A stretch of DNA of 64,000 nt from contig NZ_BOMZ01000082.1 of the NCBI RefSeq assembly GCF_016862455.1, positions 1-64,000 on the forward strand. The letters are read 5' to 3'. This DNA is from Actinoplanes utahensis (GTDB taxonomy: Bacteria > Actinomycetota > Actinomycetes > Mycobacteriales > Micromonosporaceae). Below are positions 34,533 through 44,538 of the stretch, one piece after another (position 1 is the stretch's first letter; every line of letters starts with the position of its first letter). A program made the translations under genes and the position numbers. The notes beneath the pieces were generated by a model, which did not search any database, was not told where the DNA came from, and saw only the letters and a list, made by a program, of their open reading frames with translations.

Positions 34533-37500
34533 TCACCCTTGCGTACGCTCGGTGATCCGGTCCAGGACGCCGGTGTAGTGGTGACGCCGGTCCGGGCGGG
34601 CGTGCCGGGCCGCGGACGTGAGAGCCGGAACAGCCGGCGGACCGATCCGGATCAGAGCGTCGGCGGCACTCCGGCGGACCGTGGGACCGCGGTGGGTGAG
34701 CAGCCGGACGAGGGCCGGGACCGCGGGCCGGTAACCGGCGTAACCGAGGGCACGGACCGCCGACCGGACCAGTCCGGCATCCGCATCGTCCAGCAACAGC
34801 ATGGTCTGTTCCAGGTAGGTGGCGTGGTCCAGGACCTTGCGGCCGATCCGGTGGGCGTGCAGGCGCAGCCGCTTCTCCGGCCGTCGCAGCAGTTCGGCCA
34901 GCAGCGTCGTGAGGTCGAGGCCGTCGGCGCGGCCGTCCTCGTGCGCTTCCGCGAGGCGGGTGAGCGCCTGCCGGGCCTGCTCGGTGTGACCGGTACGGAT
35001 CAGATTGATCAGGTTTTCGCTGGACGGTCCGGCATCGTCCGCTGGTTGAGGGCGTTCACGGAGCGCGGCGATCGCGGCGGCGTCGTCGTGAACGGCCGCC
35101 GGATCGCGCAGCGGCCCGTCCACGAACGTGAGCCGTTCACCGTGCCCGGCGGCTCTGCACCGCCGATCGATCCGTTCCAGGGCCGGGGTACGCAGCAGCG
35201 GCAGATCCGTGATCAGGTCGAGGAAGCCCCAGCCCCCGGCATCGAGACGGTCCTGCAGGAGGGCGGCGACCGTGTCGGCGTGCCCGGGATGACGCCGTAC
35301 CGCCTGTTCCACCGCCGTCCGTGTGGCCGGCCCGCCGTGCTCCCACCATCGGATCAGCATCGGGAGCAGGCGGTGCATCCCGTCGGCGTCCAGGTACAGC
35401 GCCAGCCGGGCCGCCCGCTCGCGTACGCCGTCGCCCTCGAGATCCTCCTCGTCGAAGCCGGTCAGCGTCTCGGCGAGCCCGGCAGTGACCGCAACGTCGG
35501 CCCGCCCGTGCAGGTACGCGCTCAGCACCGCCCGCCGGATCTCCGGCTCCGGCCAGTCCCGCAACGCTGTGGCGGCCGCGTCACGGCGGTCGGCGGCGGG
35601 CGCGCCGAGCCGGGCGAGCAGGCGTTCGCGTTGCGCGGCCGAGCGGGGCTGGTCCAGGTCTCCGTCCTTCGGGGTACGGGGTACCGGCGCCGGCTGCCGG
35701 GTCTCCTCGGCGATGGTCCACGGTGGCGCGCCGACCGGCTGGAGAGCCTCCATCCAGTCCAGCATCGCGGCGCGGACGTCACCGTCAGCCGCCGGAAACG
35801 CCCCGATGAGCGCGTCGATGCGCTCCCTCGACGAGATCGCCTGGTCGTCGTGGGCCCGGAACGCGGCAAGGCCCCGGGGCGTGCGGACGGCGTCGTGCAG
35901 CGCCAGCCGCCACACCTCGGCATCGGCGAGACCGGGCGTCGGGCCGACAGCCGTGCGGGATGTGACCGCGGAGGGGGTGGCGGCGTCGAGACCGGGGATC
36001 AGAGGGACCGCCGTGCGGGATGTGACCGCGGAGGGGGTGGCGCCGTCGAGACCGGGCGTCAGGGCGACGGCCGTGCGGGATGGGGTGGCGGCGAGGGCGG
36101 CCGCGGGGGAGGGGGCGAAGGCTTCGCGGAGGACGGCGGTCTCGGCGGTCCACGGGTCGGGGCCCAGCCGGGCCGCATCGATGGCCTGCTCCACGTCGGC
36201 GCGGGTGAGGACGGCGCCGCACCGCCGCAGCAGCGGCAGCGTGGATCGGCGGCCGGCCGCCGTCGCCGGTGCCGTGCGGATGCGGGAGACGATGCCGAGC
36301 GCGCGGGCGGCATCCAGGACCGGCGCGACCGCTTCGAGCACGGCGAGGAGGTCGTCGCGGTCCGTACCGGACGCGACTGCCAGCCCCTCGGCGACGGTCT
36401 CGGCGGCCCCTGCGATCGTGCTGATCTCCGAGTCCGTCCACGGGGCCGGGCAGATCCGCAGCGCCCATCCCAGGGCGGCCGGCTCGGCCTCGGCCAGGCG
36501 CAGCCAGCCGGCGAGCATCGGCCGCAGCCGTTCGCGCTGCTCCCGGCCCAGATCCTCGGGCCGGCGCGACACCAGACGCCGGGCGGTCACCTCGTCCCAG
36601 CCGTCGAGGGTCAGGGTGTCGACGTCGTCGTCGATCGGCCCGCGGCCGGCCGGGACGGGGATGCCGAGGACGGTCAGCTCCTCCACGGTTCCGGAGCTGA
36701 GCCCGATCCGGCCGTCGACGACCATGCCGAGCAGCAGCGACGCGACCGGCGAACCCTGCCGGGCGAGGGCGCCGACGGCCCGGGTCGACAAAGACCGGGA
36801 AAGGGCGCCGAGCAACATCTCCCGGGTACGGTCGTCGCGAGCCTGTTCGGCCGCCGCGAGGACGGTGGCGGCGTAGGCGTCGCCGAGGATCGCGCGGAGT
36901 GCCCCGATGAGAGCGACCCGCAGTCCCGGATTGTCGTGGTGGCCGAGCCAGAACAGCAACGCGGGCACCGCCGCCGGGCCGCCCGCGACGGCCAGCACTT
37001 CGGCGGCGGTCTTCTTGACGTTCATGGCCGGGTGCTCGAGAGCGGCCGCGATCACCGGGGCGGCCCAGTGGGCGCGGATCTCGCCGAGCGCCAGGAGAGC
37101 CTGCCGGGCGGTCGGGGCGTCACGGGCGGCGGCCAGCACGATCAGGCTCGCCGACAGCGCGTGCGCGCCGTCGCCGGCGGGGTCTGCGGCCAGCAGGGCG
37201 ATGACGTGTTTACGGACGTGCCGGTCCCGGTGGCGCAGCAACCGGTGAACCCGGGCGCGGGTTCCCCGATACGGCGCCCGGCGCAGCAGGTCCAGGAGCA
37301 CGGCCTGCTCACCGCTGGACCGGCCGGGCCGGTCCAGCAGATCCAGAGCGATGGTCGCGACGAGCGCGTCACCGGCCTCGTCCGGGCCGGCCGCTTCACG
37401 CAGGCAGTACGGCCGCAGACTGCCGCGCTCGTGAAGACGACGGCCCAGCCCACGCAGCGCGGTGACGACCTCATCGGGCACTACGGGCTCAGCGGCCGGC

Positions 37501-39698
37501 CGAACCTCCCCGGAAACCATGCCGGACGGCTTCGAGCCGGAGGCCATGGTGCGGGTGAGGGCCGAGCCTGAGGCGGCGGTGCGGGAGGACGCCGACTGGG
37601 AGGCGACGGTGCCGGAGGACGCCGGCTGGGAGGCCGCGGTGCGAGTGAGCGCCGAGTCTGAGGCGACGGTGCGGGAGAGGACCGAGTCGGAGGCCACCGT
37701 GCCGGACAGTGCCGCGAGATCGGCCACGAGACGCAGCAGGATGTCGGTGATGGCCGGGAGGGTGGAGCCGTCGCCGTTGCGGGCCAGCCCGATCAGCGTC
37801 CGCACCGGATCGTCCGGGTCGGCTGCGGCGCTCAACAGGGCCAGTTCGCGGGGATCGGCGGCGCCGAGGTCGGCCCGGATCCGGGCCGGAAGATCACGAG
37901 GGTTCAGGCGGGCCAGGATCGTCTGACGCCGGCCGGGTTCGTCACTGAGATGCCACAGCAGCTCCAGCGCCCGGCCCCGAACCGCCCGCAGATGGACGGC
38001 GATCACACCGTCGCTGGTCTGGCTCGTGCCGATCCTGTCGGGCAGGGCGGCGACGGCATCGTTGTTCGTCTGGGTCATGCCGATCCTGTCGGGCACGGCG
38101 GCCAGGGCATCATTGTTCGTCTGGGCCATGCCGAGCCCGTCGGACAGGGCGGCCACGGTCGGCGCACCGCCGATGGCTTCGAGCGCGGTCAACGACGCCG
38201 AGGGTGCTCGGGGCAGCATGTCGAGGACCGCTGTCTCGGCCGGGAGGTGCCGCAACGCGACGATCGCGGTCAGGAACGGCTCCGGATCCGCTGCCACCGG
38301 CAGGACGGCGGTGATGGCGTCACCGATCGGCAGATCGTCACCGCCCTGCCGGGCCAGACCGGTCAGCAGCGCGAGTCGCCGGGGCCATCGGGGATCATCG
38401 GGTCCCGCGGTCACCAGCGCGTCGAAAGCCGCCCGCCGGCACGTGTAAAGGATGGTGGCCACCTCGTCCGCGGCGATGGTGTGGTCGGCGAGTGCCATTT
38501 CCACGATCGCCGCCGCGTCGCCGTCGCCCGGGAACACCCCGCGCCGGTGCATCGCCCGCAGGCATGCCGTCACCGGCCCACCGAACAGCAGCGGGTCCGC
38601 CCCGGCGTATCCGGTGATCTCCGGAAGAGCATCCCGCCCGGCCAGTTCACCGAGCGCCCGCAGCGCCTCCTGCCGCGACCGTGGCGGCATCGCCTCATCG
38701 GCGATCACGTCCCGCAGCAGGTCGTCGTGGCCGTGCCGGGCCGCGACGAGGACAGCGGCCTCGATCACGGCGGGATCCGGGACCGGCGATCCGGCGGTGA
38801 GTAGCGGACGGATGCGCTGGGCCGGCTGCGGGGCGAGCGCCGCCCACGGCTCGGCGAGTTCCCGCAGCACGGCGACGATCACTTCGTCGCTCGTGGCCCC
38901 GAACAGCCCACTCCGGCGCGCTGCGGCTCGCGTCGAGCCCGGCTGCTCTCCGTGGTGTTCCGGTGCCCGCGGGCCGGTGTTGGGGATGTCGGCGTGTGCT
39001 GGAGGCAGCAGGCGGGCGATGTGGGCACGGGCCTGTGCCGGGGACAGCAAGCCGGTGTGCAGCGCCTCGCGGGCCACTCGCAGTGCCGCGCCGTGCAGCA
39101 CCGGGTCGGGGGCAGCGGCCAGTTCGCGCAGCAGGTCGTCGGGCTGGGCGGCGTCGGCGGCGGTCAGCCCGGCCACCGCCTGGTATAGCGGTTCCCCTAC
39201 CGGTTCGTCCCGGATCACCGACGGCCGGTCGAGGATCTCCGCCCGCAGCCAGGCGACCCGCACCGGAGCCGGCAGCCCGGCGTCCCGCCAGGAGGGCCAA
39301 GCGGGCGGGGACGGCGAGGAGGGCGAGGACGGCGAGGAAGGCGGGGACGGCGAGGAGGCCGAGGACGGCGAGGACGGCGAGGAGGGTGAGGAAGGTGAGG
39401 AGGGCCGGTCGATGTGCGCCCCGAGCCGCTGGTACAGCCCCGCGAGCAGCAGTGCCGTCTCCGGTGGCCCGTCCACGGTGCGGGGGAGCAGCCCGGCGTA
39501 CTGGGACCCGCCGGTCCGGTTGCGCCCGAGGAACTCCCGCAGACGATCGAGGCCGAGGTGCCGCAGCCGCGGGTCGTCGTGGCGGACGAGCAGCCGCATC
39601 ACCTCCGGGCTGCATTCGTCCACGCCGAGGTGGGCGGTGAGCCAGCCGAGGTCGCCGCGCCGGATCGCGTCTCGTACCGGCTCGCGTACCGCTGTCAT
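34533..39698 (-). CDS. Giant HEAT-repeat protein (1721 residues)
   Basis: A 1721-residue soluble protein made of helical HEAT/PBS-lyase-type repeats along its whole length. Clear units are at the C-terminus ([40 protein letters not shown]) and in the middle ([40 protein letters not shown]). No catalytic domain is seen. Four low-complexity insertions at about residues 98-133, 513-565, 654-716 and 1204-1255 are encoded by tandem DNA repeats. Probably a large scaffold or peptide-binding solenoid. TACCAT eight bases before ATG 39698 is its likely -10. Confidence 0.88.
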   Translation of the reverse strand: MTAVREPVRDAIRRGDLGWLTAHLGVDECSPEVMRLLVRHDDPRLRHLGLDRLREFLGRNRTGGSQYAGLLPRTVDGPPETALLLAGLYQRLGAHIDRPSSPSSPSSPSSPSSASSPSPPSSPSSPSSPSPPAWPSWRDAGLPAPVRVAWLRAEILDRPSVIRDEPVGEPLYQAVAGLTAADAAQPDDLLRELAAAPDPVLHGAALRVAREALHTGLLSPAQARAHIARLLPPAHADIPNTGPRAPEHHGEQPGSTRAAARRSGLFGATSDEVIVAVLRELAEPWAALAPQPAQRIRPLLTAGSPVPDPAVIEAAVLVAARHGHDDLLRDVIADEAMPPRSRQEALRALGELAGRDALPEITGYAGADPLLFGGPVTACLRAMHRRGVFPGDGDAAAIVEMALADHTIAADEVATILYTCRRAAFDALVTAGPDDPRWPRRLALLTGLARQGGDDLPIGDAITAVLPVAADPEPFLTAIVALRHLPAETAVLDMLPRAPSASLTALEAIGGAPTVAALSDGLGMAQTNNDALAAVPDRIGMTQTNNDAVAALPDRIGTSQTSDGVIAVHLRAVRGRALELLWHLSDEPGRRQTILARLNPRDLPARIRADLGAADPRELALLSAAADPDDPVRTLIGLARNGDGSTLPAITDILLRLVADLAALSGTVASDSVLSRTVASDSALTRTAASQPASSGTVASQSASSRTAASGSALTRTMASGSKPSGMVSGEVRPAAEPVVPDEVVTALRGLGRRLHERGSLRPYCLREAAGPDEAGDALVATIALDLLDRPGRSSGEQAVLLDLLRRAPYRGTRARVHRLLRHRDRHVRKHVIALLAADPAGDGAHALSASLIVLAAARDAPTARQALLALGEIRAHWAAPVIAAALEHPAMNVKKTAAEVLAVAGGPAAVPALLFWLGHHDNPGLRVALIGALRAILGDAYAATVLAAAEQARDDRTREMLLGALSRSLSTRAVGALARQGSPVASLLLGMVVDGRIGLSSGTVEELTVLGIPVPAGRGPIDDDVDTLTLDGWDEVTARRLVSRRPEDLGREQRERLRPMLAGWLRLAEAEPAALGWALRICPAPWTDSEISTIAGAAETVAEGLAVASGTDRDDLLAVLEAVAPVLDAARALGIVSRIRTAPATAAGRRSTLPLLRRCGAVLTRADVEQAIDAARLGPDPWTAETAVLREAFAPSPAAALAATPSRTAVALTPGLDGATPSAVTSRTAVPLIPGLDAATPSAVTSRTAVGPTPGLADAEVWRLALHDAVRTPRGLAAFRAHDDQAISSRERIDALIGAFPAADGDVRAAMLDWMEALQPVGAPPWTIAEETRQPAPVPRTPKDGDLDQPRSAAQRERLLARLGAPAADRRDAAATALRDWPEPEIRRAVLSAYLHGRADVAVTAGLAETLTGFDEEDLEGDGVRERAARLALYLDADGMHRLLPMLIRWWEHGGPATRTAVEQAVRRHPGHADTVAALLQDRLDAGGWGFLDLITDLPLLRTPALERIDRRCRAAGHGERLTFVDGPLRDPAAVHDDAAAIAALRERPQPADDAGPSSENLINLIRTGHTEQARQALTRLAEAHEDGRADGLDLTTLLAELLRRPEKRLRLHAHRIGRKVLDHATYLEQTMLLLDDADAGLVRSAVRALGYAGYRPAVPALVRLLTHRGPTVRRSAADALIRIGPPAVPALTSAARHARPDRRHHYTGVLDRITERTQG
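35935..36085. repeat. 60-nt tandem repeat in the HEAT gene
   Basis: Two full copies and a partial copy of a 60-nt unit encode a 20-residue module (SRTAV..TPGLD.ATPSAVT). The copies are nearly identical at DNA level. The frame is preserved. Confidence 0.88.
37550..37730. repeat. 30-nt tandem repeat in the HEAT gene
   Basis: Six imperfect copies of a 30-nt unit encode a 10-residue Ser/Thr/Ala-rich module ([10 protein letters not shown] and variants). Confidence 0.88.
38010..38160. repeat. 51-nt tandem repeat in the HEAT gene
   Basis: About three copies of a 51-nt unit encode a 17-residue module ([17 protein letters not shown] and variants). Confidence 0.88.
39297..39405. repeat. 9-nt tandem repeat in the HEAT gene
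   Basis: About twelve degenerate copies of a GGCGAGGAC-like nonamer encode a Ser/Pro tract (SPS repeats). Confidence 0.85.
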
Positions 39699-39748
39699 GC
39701 CGCCCGATGGTAGTGACGGCCGTCAGCCACGCCGATAGATTTTCCACT

Positions 39749-40414
39749 GTGACACGGACGCTGCGCGGCATCGGGGACTTCGGGACGGTGGATGTCTGCG
39801 CGTTCGTGAGCGGCGGAGAACCCGATCATGAGACGGTCGCCTATCTGCGCTCCGGCACTCCGTTCGTGTGGTCGACGAGCCTTTCCCCCTGCCTGCTGTG
39901 CGGTCGACGGACCAGCACGGCGGTCCTGACCGACGGTGAGCGTTACGTCTGGCCGGAAAGCCTGATCCACTACGTCGGGGAACACGGCGTCCGGCTGCCG
40001 GTGAGTTTGCGGGGCACGCCCGGGCCGGTGGACGCCGACCGGTTCGCGGAGGGCCTGCTCACCACCGGTGAGGTGACGATCGACGATGACTGGTGGTCGG
40101 CGCAGCGCCGCGACGCCGTACGTCATCTGCCGGGTTGTCCCCGCAGCCCGGTGCGCTGCTCGTGGCAGCTGCCGCGGAACGCCGACATCTGGGTCGACGG
40201 CGTGTGGCCCGGTGATGTGGCGACGATGGCCCGGCTGCGGCGGCTGTTCGGGGCGGCTTGGCCGTTCTCCGAGCTGCACGCCCGGATCGCGGACCAGCCG
40301 TTCCGGGTCGCCGTGAACGGCGACCCGGTCGCCCTCAACAGGGAGTCCGGCCTGCGTGACCACCTGTTCTACGGCGCGCCGGGCGCGCTGCTGCCGGTGA
40401 CCACGGACGTCTAG
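39749..40414 (+). CDS. Conserved hypothetical protein with CxxC motif
   Basis: A 221-residue soluble protein. A CLLCGRR motif sits near residue 50, and another cysteine pair occurs in LPGCPRSPVRCSWQLP. Tryptophan-rich segments suggest a compact alpha/beta domain. No family recognised. The GTG start is fixed by TAGATT seven bases upstream (leaderless). It is divergent from the HEAT-repeat gene with only 50 bp between starts. Confidence 0.78.
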   Translation: MTRTLRGIGDFGTVDVCAFVSGGEPDHETVAYLRSGTPFVWSTSLSPCLLCGRRTSTAVLTDGERYVWPESLIHYVGEHGVRLPVSLRGTPGPVDADRFAEGLLTTGEVTIDDDWWSAQRRDAVRHLPGCPRSPVRCSWQLPRNADIWVDGVWPGDVATMARLRRLFGAAWPFSELHARIADQPFRVAVNGDPVALNRESGLRDHLFYGAPGALLPVTTDV

Positions 40415-40468
40415 TGCCGCTACGGCGAATCCGGGCTCGGAGCGGTTCCGGGTGGTCGCGGTTCTGTC

Positions 40469-40523
40469 CGGCTGGTTGTCACGGCTGTCTCAGCGCCGCT
40501 GAGACAGCCGTGACAACCAGCCG
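40469..40523. repeat. Dispersed palindrome, copy A
   Basis: A perfect 27-bp inverted repeat around one central base; the left arm begins CGGCTGGTTGTCACGGCTGT. Similar palindromes lie at 53191-53243 and 54522-54580. It may also act as terminator for the gene ending at 40414. Confidence 0.9.
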
Positions 40524-40610
40524 GGGGTGACCGGGACGCGCATGCATGAGCCGCACCGGGCGGCCGGTCGTGCGGGAACGCCTGCAGCAGCCGCCGCGAG
40601 TCACGGGACC

Positions 40611-40757
40611 GTGCGTGGCCCGTACCGAAGCATGGTGTGAGAGAAGTGCGGCGGACCGGAAGTGGACAGCTGCGGGGGCGGTTGGTGGCCGCCGTGAGGC
40701 ACGGTGCGTGGCCCGTGCCGGAGCATGGTGAGACAAGCGCCGCGGACCGGAAGCGGG
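40611..40757. repeat. Imperfect direct repeat of about 55 nt
   Basis: The stretches 40611-40666 and 40704-40757 share GTGCGTGGCCCGT, then CATGGTG and GCGGACCGGAAG, with small indels, 93 bases apart. They lie in the gene-free gap 40524-40764, downstream of the serpin-like gene. No coding function seen. Confidence 0.8.
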
Positions 40758-40764
40758 CGCGGTT

Positions 40765-41937
40765 CTAGTGGCCGCCGCGGTGGGACTCGGGCAGGTCCTC
40801 CGGCTCGGTGACCCAGGCGGAGAAGACCGGCACACCGTGCCACGGGCTGTCCGGGGCGGCGTCGGTGAAGGCGACGACCGCGTACGGATGCCCGAACCGT
40901 AGCTCCACCGACCGCACCAGGCGGGGGGCCGGCGCGCCGCCCCGGGCGGCGAAACCGGTCACCGCGGCCGCCTCGAACCCGTACCGCCCGAACGTGGCGG
41001 TCGCCGACTGTCGTGCCTGGAAACCACCGCCGCCGGTCAGCGGCGCCAGGGTCCGTGCCGCGGCGTCGAAGCCGAGACCGGGCCCGGCCAGTTCGTGGTC
41101 GCTGGTGGCCGACCAGCAGGGCAGCACGGCCTGGCAGGAGTCGCCGCCGGACGACATCTCCTCCCGGGCGTCCCACAGCGCCGTCTCGCCCAGCGGCAGC
41201 GCGGACAGCGGCGTGCGGGCGGCGGCGCCGATCGCGTAGGCCGCGGCGAGCACCCGGCCCGGCTCGACGCCGGGCGCGGCGGCCACCGACATCACCCGCA
41301 GCGTTCCCGGCGCGCCGGGCAGGGTCGCCGGCGCCGCGTGCACGATGACGTCACCGGCCTGCGCCGTGGTCGCCACGTACGCGTCGTGGCCGTGCCGCGG
41401 CGTCCGCAGCACCGTCGACAACCGGGACGCCCAGGGGCTCGCCGGGCCGAGCGCCCGGGCCGGGGCGGGCCGGAACGGCGTGTCCCAGCGGACCTTCGTC
41501 GCGAGCGCGCTGCCCATCACCAGCGCCGTCCGCGGCGGCACCGAGACCGGGAACCGCTTGATCAGGCCGAAGGTGTTCGCGCGTGCCCACCGGTCCAGAT
41601 CGTCCTGGCCGCGCAGCGGTTCGACGGCTGTCGCCGACGGCAGGCCGGCCTGCCAGCGGGCCAGCGCGGCCCGGTCGACGTGACCGGAGTGCCAGACGGC
41701 GGTCGCCGCGGCGACCAGCGGGTGCGGGGCGGTGAGCAGCGTCCCGGCCACGTCGGCGGCCTGTGACGGGCTGACGCCGAGGGCTTCGGTGAGCCCCGGG
41801 TCGGGGTCGGGCGTGGCGGAGGCGGTGAGCGCCGGCAGCAGCCAGGCGCCGAGCGGTGAGGCGACATGGTGCTCGCCGCCGGCGACGGCGTGCACGCGCT
41901 GCGCGTAGCGGCCCACCGCGGCGATCCAGTCATTCAT
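40765..41937 (-). CDS. Serpin-like protein
   Basis: A 390-residue protein resembling serpins, serine protease inhibitors that trap proteases through a mobile loop. Supporting features are an N-terminal SPLGAWLLPALTA helix, a LVMGSALATKVRWDTPF strand region, and the C-terminal HPYAVVAF ... VPVFSAWVTEPED, which corresponds to the serpin end (PFLF ... P.F.G.V..P). No signal peptide is evident, so it would act in the cytoplasm. The hinge of the reactive loop is not typical, so inhibition is unproven. The ATG overlaps the upstream gene's stop by eight bases. Confidence 0.72.
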   Translation of the reverse strand: MNDWIAAVGRYAQRVHAVAGGEHHVASPLGAWLLPALTASATPDPDPGLTEALGVSPSQAADVAGTLLTAPHPLVAAATAVWHSGHVDRAALARWQAGLPSATAVEPLRGQDDLDRWARANTFGLIKRFPVSVPPRTALVMGSALATKVRWDTPFRPAPARALGPASPWASRLSTVLRTPRHGHDAYVATTAQAGDVIVHAAPATLPGAPGTLRVMSVAAAPGVEPGRVLAAAYAIGAAARTPLSALPLGETALWDAREEMSSGGDSCQAVLPCWSATSDHELAGPGLGFDAAARTLAPLTGGGGFQARQSATATFGRYGFEAAAVTGFAARGGAPAPRLVRSVELRFGHPYAVVAFTDAAPDSPWHGVPVFSAWVTEPEDLPESHRGGH

Positions 41938-42691
41938 CCGCGGCTCCGATCAGTCGGGTGTGGACGACGATGTCGTGCAGCGTCGCCACAGCGCCCGGAT
42001 CGGCGTACCCCGGGAGATGGGTTCGATCTCGGGCCTCCTCCAGTTCGGCGCGCAGCGCCGGCACGTCCGCCGCCAACCGCGCCGCCGCGAATGCCGGTAA
42101 CGGTCCGTGTTCGGCCTCGCGCTTCGCGGCGATCAGCTCGGGCACGTAGGAGATCGCCGCGCCGAGCACGCCGAGGTCGCATTCGAGTTCGCCGGTGCGC
42201 ATCAGATGGATGCCGGTGAGCAGCACCCGCAGCGTGTAGAGGGCGGGCTTGAGCTGCCCGGTCTTGTGGTAGAGCCGTTCCTGGGTGGCGGCGAACCCGA
42301 GGTAGTGGTGGGCGTGGTTGCTGGTGAGCAGCCCGGGCGCGACGGCTTTGAGCTCCGCGTGCACGTCCGAGGTGACGACCACGAGCGGTGACAGCAGCTG
42401 TTCCAGAACGTAGCCGTTGCGGCTGTTCAGCAGCTTCGCGAACTTCAGCAGATCATGGCTGACCACGTCGAGTTCGACACCGTCGCGCACGCCGGAATGT
42501 TGCAGAGTGTCCGGCCCGGTGCGCAGGCCCACGACCTCCGCCGGCGGCAGCACATGCGAGGCGCGCAGGTCCAGGTCCGAGTCCCGGGAGGCGAAACCGT
42601 ACAGATGCGCGCCGCTCACGGTCGCGAAGAGCAGGGGATACGGCAGGGTGGTGGCGGCCTCGGCGGCCCACTGCGGGATGTCGAGGGTCAC
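41930..42691 (-). CDS. YcgL-like nucleotidyltransferase, second copy
   Basis: A 253-residue nucleotidyltransferase of the DNA-polymerase-beta superfamily, related to YcgL. The active-site region is LLFATVSGAHLYGFASRDSD then LDLRA: a G-S-like motif reading S-G, then DSDLD for metal binding. Helical C-terminal half with HAHHYLGFAATQERLYHKTG. The GTG start overlaps the stop of the previous paralogue (GTGA). The usual GS is swapped to SG, so activity could differ from its neighbour. Confidence 0.82.
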   Translation of the reverse strand: MTLDIPQWAAEAATTLPYPLLFATVSGAHLYGFASRDSDLDLRASHVLPPAEVVGLRTGPDTLQHSGVRDGVELDVVSHDLLKFAKLLNSRNGYVLEQLLSPLVVVTSDVHAELKAVAPGLLTSNHAHHYLGFAATQERLYHKTGQLKPALYTLRVLLTGIHLMRTGELECDLGVLGAAISYVPELIAAKREAEHGPLPAFAAARLAADVPALRAELEEARDRTHLPGYADPGAVATLHDIVVHTRLIGAADE

Positions 42692-43362
42692 CGCAGATTC
42701 CTTTCGCGTACGGCCACCAGCACCCGATCCACCGCGTTCACGTCCGGCCGCCGGGGCAGGGACGTGTGGGCGGCCGCCTCGGCGAGATCGTTCTGGAGCC
42801 GGCCGGCCCACGCGGCCACCTCGGGCCACGGGCGCTCGCCACGGCGTACCGCGAGAAGCTCTTCTCTCTGATCCGACACGTCGACGAGCACCTCGCCGGT
42901 GCGCAGCACGTGGGCGCCGGCCGTCAGCAGCCGGATCATGTGCATCGCCTGCTTGAAGTCGACCTCGCCGGTCCGCTCCCGCCGGTTCGCCAGCTTGGCG
43001 AGCTGGTCACGGGCATAGCTGCCGTAGCTGTCGGCCACCCGCTGGGACAGGAACGAGTGCCGCACCGCACGCAGCGCGTGACCGTCGTCGGTGATCGACT
43101 CGACGAGCGGGGACCACAGCACTTCGAGGACGGTCGGGTTGGCCTGCAGCGCGAGCGTGCAGAACCGCTCGAACTCCCAGGAGAACTGCTCCTCGGCCGG
43201 CCCGTCCAGGTGGGTGGGCGGTTTGGTGAGCGTCCAGAACGCCCGGGTCGGCGCGACGAACACACCCCGGCGGTCGTGGTCGGAGTCCGGGCGGTGCAGA
43301 CCGTAGGCCCGGGATCCGACCACGACCGCGAGGGCCGTGTGCCGTTCGACAAAGTCGATCAT
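42688..43362 (-). CDS. YcgL-like nucleotidyltransferase, first copy
   Basis: A 224-residue paralogue of the next gene. The catalytic motif VVGSRAYGLHRPDSDHDRRG is canonical (GS, then D-x-D). The helical half includes LEVLWSPLVE and FKQAMHMIRLLTAGAHVLRT, matching equivalent segments in the second copy. First gene of a three-gene coupled operon. Substrate unknown: AMP transfer to protein or RNA is possible for the superfamily. Confidence 0.85.
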   Translation of the reverse strand: MIDFVERHTALAVVVGSRAYGLHRPDSDHDRRGVFVAPTRAFWTLTKPPTHLDGPAEEQFSWEFERFCTLALQANPTVLEVLWSPLVESITDDGHALRAVRHSFLSQRVADSYGSYARDQLAKLANRRERTGEVDFKQAMHMIRLLTAGAHVLRTGEVLVDVSDQREELLAVRRGERPWPEVAAWAGRLQNDLAEAAAHTSLPRRPDVNAVDRVLVAVRERNLR

Positions 43363-43379
43363 GACGCCGGAGGGTAAAC

Positions 43380-44375
43380 CTAAAGGTCAAGCACCGTCGC
43401 GTCGATTTCGTCGAGCTCGCTCTGGTCGATGCTCAGGTTGCCGAGCGCGGCCACGTTGTTCTCCAGCTGCTCCACGCTCGACGCGCCGATGATCAGGCTG
43501 GTCATCCGCTCGTCGCGCAGCGCCCAGGCCAGCGCGAACTGGGCGAGCGTCTGCCCGCGCCGCTTCGCGATGTCGTTGAGCGTGTGCAGCCGGGCCACGG
43601 TCTTGTTGTCCAGCGCGCTCTCGTTGAGGAACACGCTGGTCCGGATCCGCGAGTCGTCCGGGATGCCCTTGAGGTAACGGTCGGTGAGCAGGCCCTGCTG
43701 CAACGGGCTGAACGCGATGCAGCCGGCCCCGGCCGCCTCGAGGGTGTCGAGCAGCCGGTCGTGCTCGATCCACCGGTTCAGCATCGAGTACGACGGCTGA
43801 TGGATCAGCAGCGGCGTGCCCAGCTCGCGCAGGATGTCGGCGGCCCGGGCCGCCTGCTCGCTCTTGTAGTTGCTGATGCCGACGTACAGCGCCTTGCCGG
43901 ACCGGACGATCGCGTCCAGCGCGGTCATCGTCTCCTCGAGGGGCGTCTCCGGGTCGGGCCGGTGGTGGTAGAAGACGTCGACGTAGTCCAGACCCATCCG
44001 CTTCAGCGACTGATCCAGCGACGAGATCAGGTACTTGCGGGAGCCCCAGTCCCCGTACGGGCCGTCCCACATGGTGTAACCGGCCTTCGACGAGATGATC
44101 AGCTCGTCGCGGTGGTGCTTGAGGTCGGCCTCCAGGATCCGCCCGAAGTTCGTCTCGGCGCTGCCCGGCGGCGGCCCGTAGTTGTTGGCCAGGTCGAAGT
44201 GGGTCACGCCCAGGTCGAAGGCACGGCGGACGATGTCGCGCTGGCGGTCGGCGGGACGGCCGTCACCGAAGTTGTGCCAGAGGCCGAGGCTGATGGCGGG
44301 GAGCTTGAGACCGCTGCGACCAGCACGCCGGTAGATCATTTCGGCGTAGCGGTCGGCGGCAGGGGTGTACGTCAC
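43380..44375 (-). CDS. Aldo/keto reductase, YghZ/Gpr-like
   Basis: A 331-residue reductase similar to L-glyceraldehyde-3-phosphate reductase YghZ. The family signature SLGLWHNFGDGRPADRQRDI is present, with tetrad residues Asp and Tyr in HFDLANNYGPPPGSAE, Lys in IISSKAGYTMWDGPYGDWGS and His in DVFYHHRPD. C-terminal cofactor motif LIIGASSVEQLENNV. GTG 44375 with TAGGGT seven bases upstream is a leaderless start. Role: probably detoxification of methylglyoxal or reduction of aldehydes. Confidence 0.9.
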   Translation of the reverse strand: MTYTPAADRYAEMIYRRAGRSGLKLPAISLGLWHNFGDGRPADRQRDIVRRAFDLGVTHFDLANNYGPPPGSAETNFGRILEADLKHHRDELIISSKAGYTMWDGPYGDWGSRKYLISSLDQSLKRMGLDYVDVFYHHRPDPETPLEETMTALDAIVRSGKALYVGISNYKSEQAARAADILRELGTPLLIHQPSYSMLNRWIEHDRLLDTLEAAGAGCIAFSPLQQGLLTDRYLKGIPDDSRIRTSVFLNESALDNKTVARLHTLNDIAKRRGQTLAQFALAWALRDERMTSLIIGASSVEQLENNVAALGNLSIDQSELDEIDATVLDL

Positions 44376-44382
44376 ATCGCAC

Positions 44383-44423
44383 ACCCTAGGACTCCCGGTC
44401 CCGCCCCCGTTCGCTGGTAGGTT
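44383..44423. promoter_or_regulatory. Divergent promoters of the aldo/keto reductase and gcvP
   Basis: ACCCTA at 44383-44388 is the -10 (TAGGGT on the minus strand) of the leaderless reductase. TAGGTT at 44418-44423 is the likely -10 for the riboswitch-gcvP transcript, which would then start near 44430. Confidence 0.55.
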
Positions 44424-44444
44424 GACTGTTGCCGGCAACACCCA

Positions 44445-44536
44445 TGCGGGAGAGACCCTGGAGACAGGGCGCCGAAGAGGCAAATCCTCCCCGGAAACTT
44501 TCAGGCAAAGCGAACCGCGTGGGCAGGCGACTCTGA
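44445..44536 (+). ncRNA. Glycine riboswitch (single aptamer)
   Basis: The conserved glycine-aptamer elements are in order: GCGGGAGAGACC, the GCGCCGAAGAGGCAAA core, CCCCGGAAACTTTCAGGCAA and a closing GACTCTG. It lies 70 bases upstream of gcvP, the classic target. Only one full aptamer is present. Confidence 0.93.
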
Positions 44537-44538
44537 AG

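Noticed and set aside
34485-37571. A 1028-codon plus-strand open frame opposite the HEAT gene
   Set aside because: Composition is typical antisense translation, with no motif or family, and the minus strand has clear HEAT repeats.
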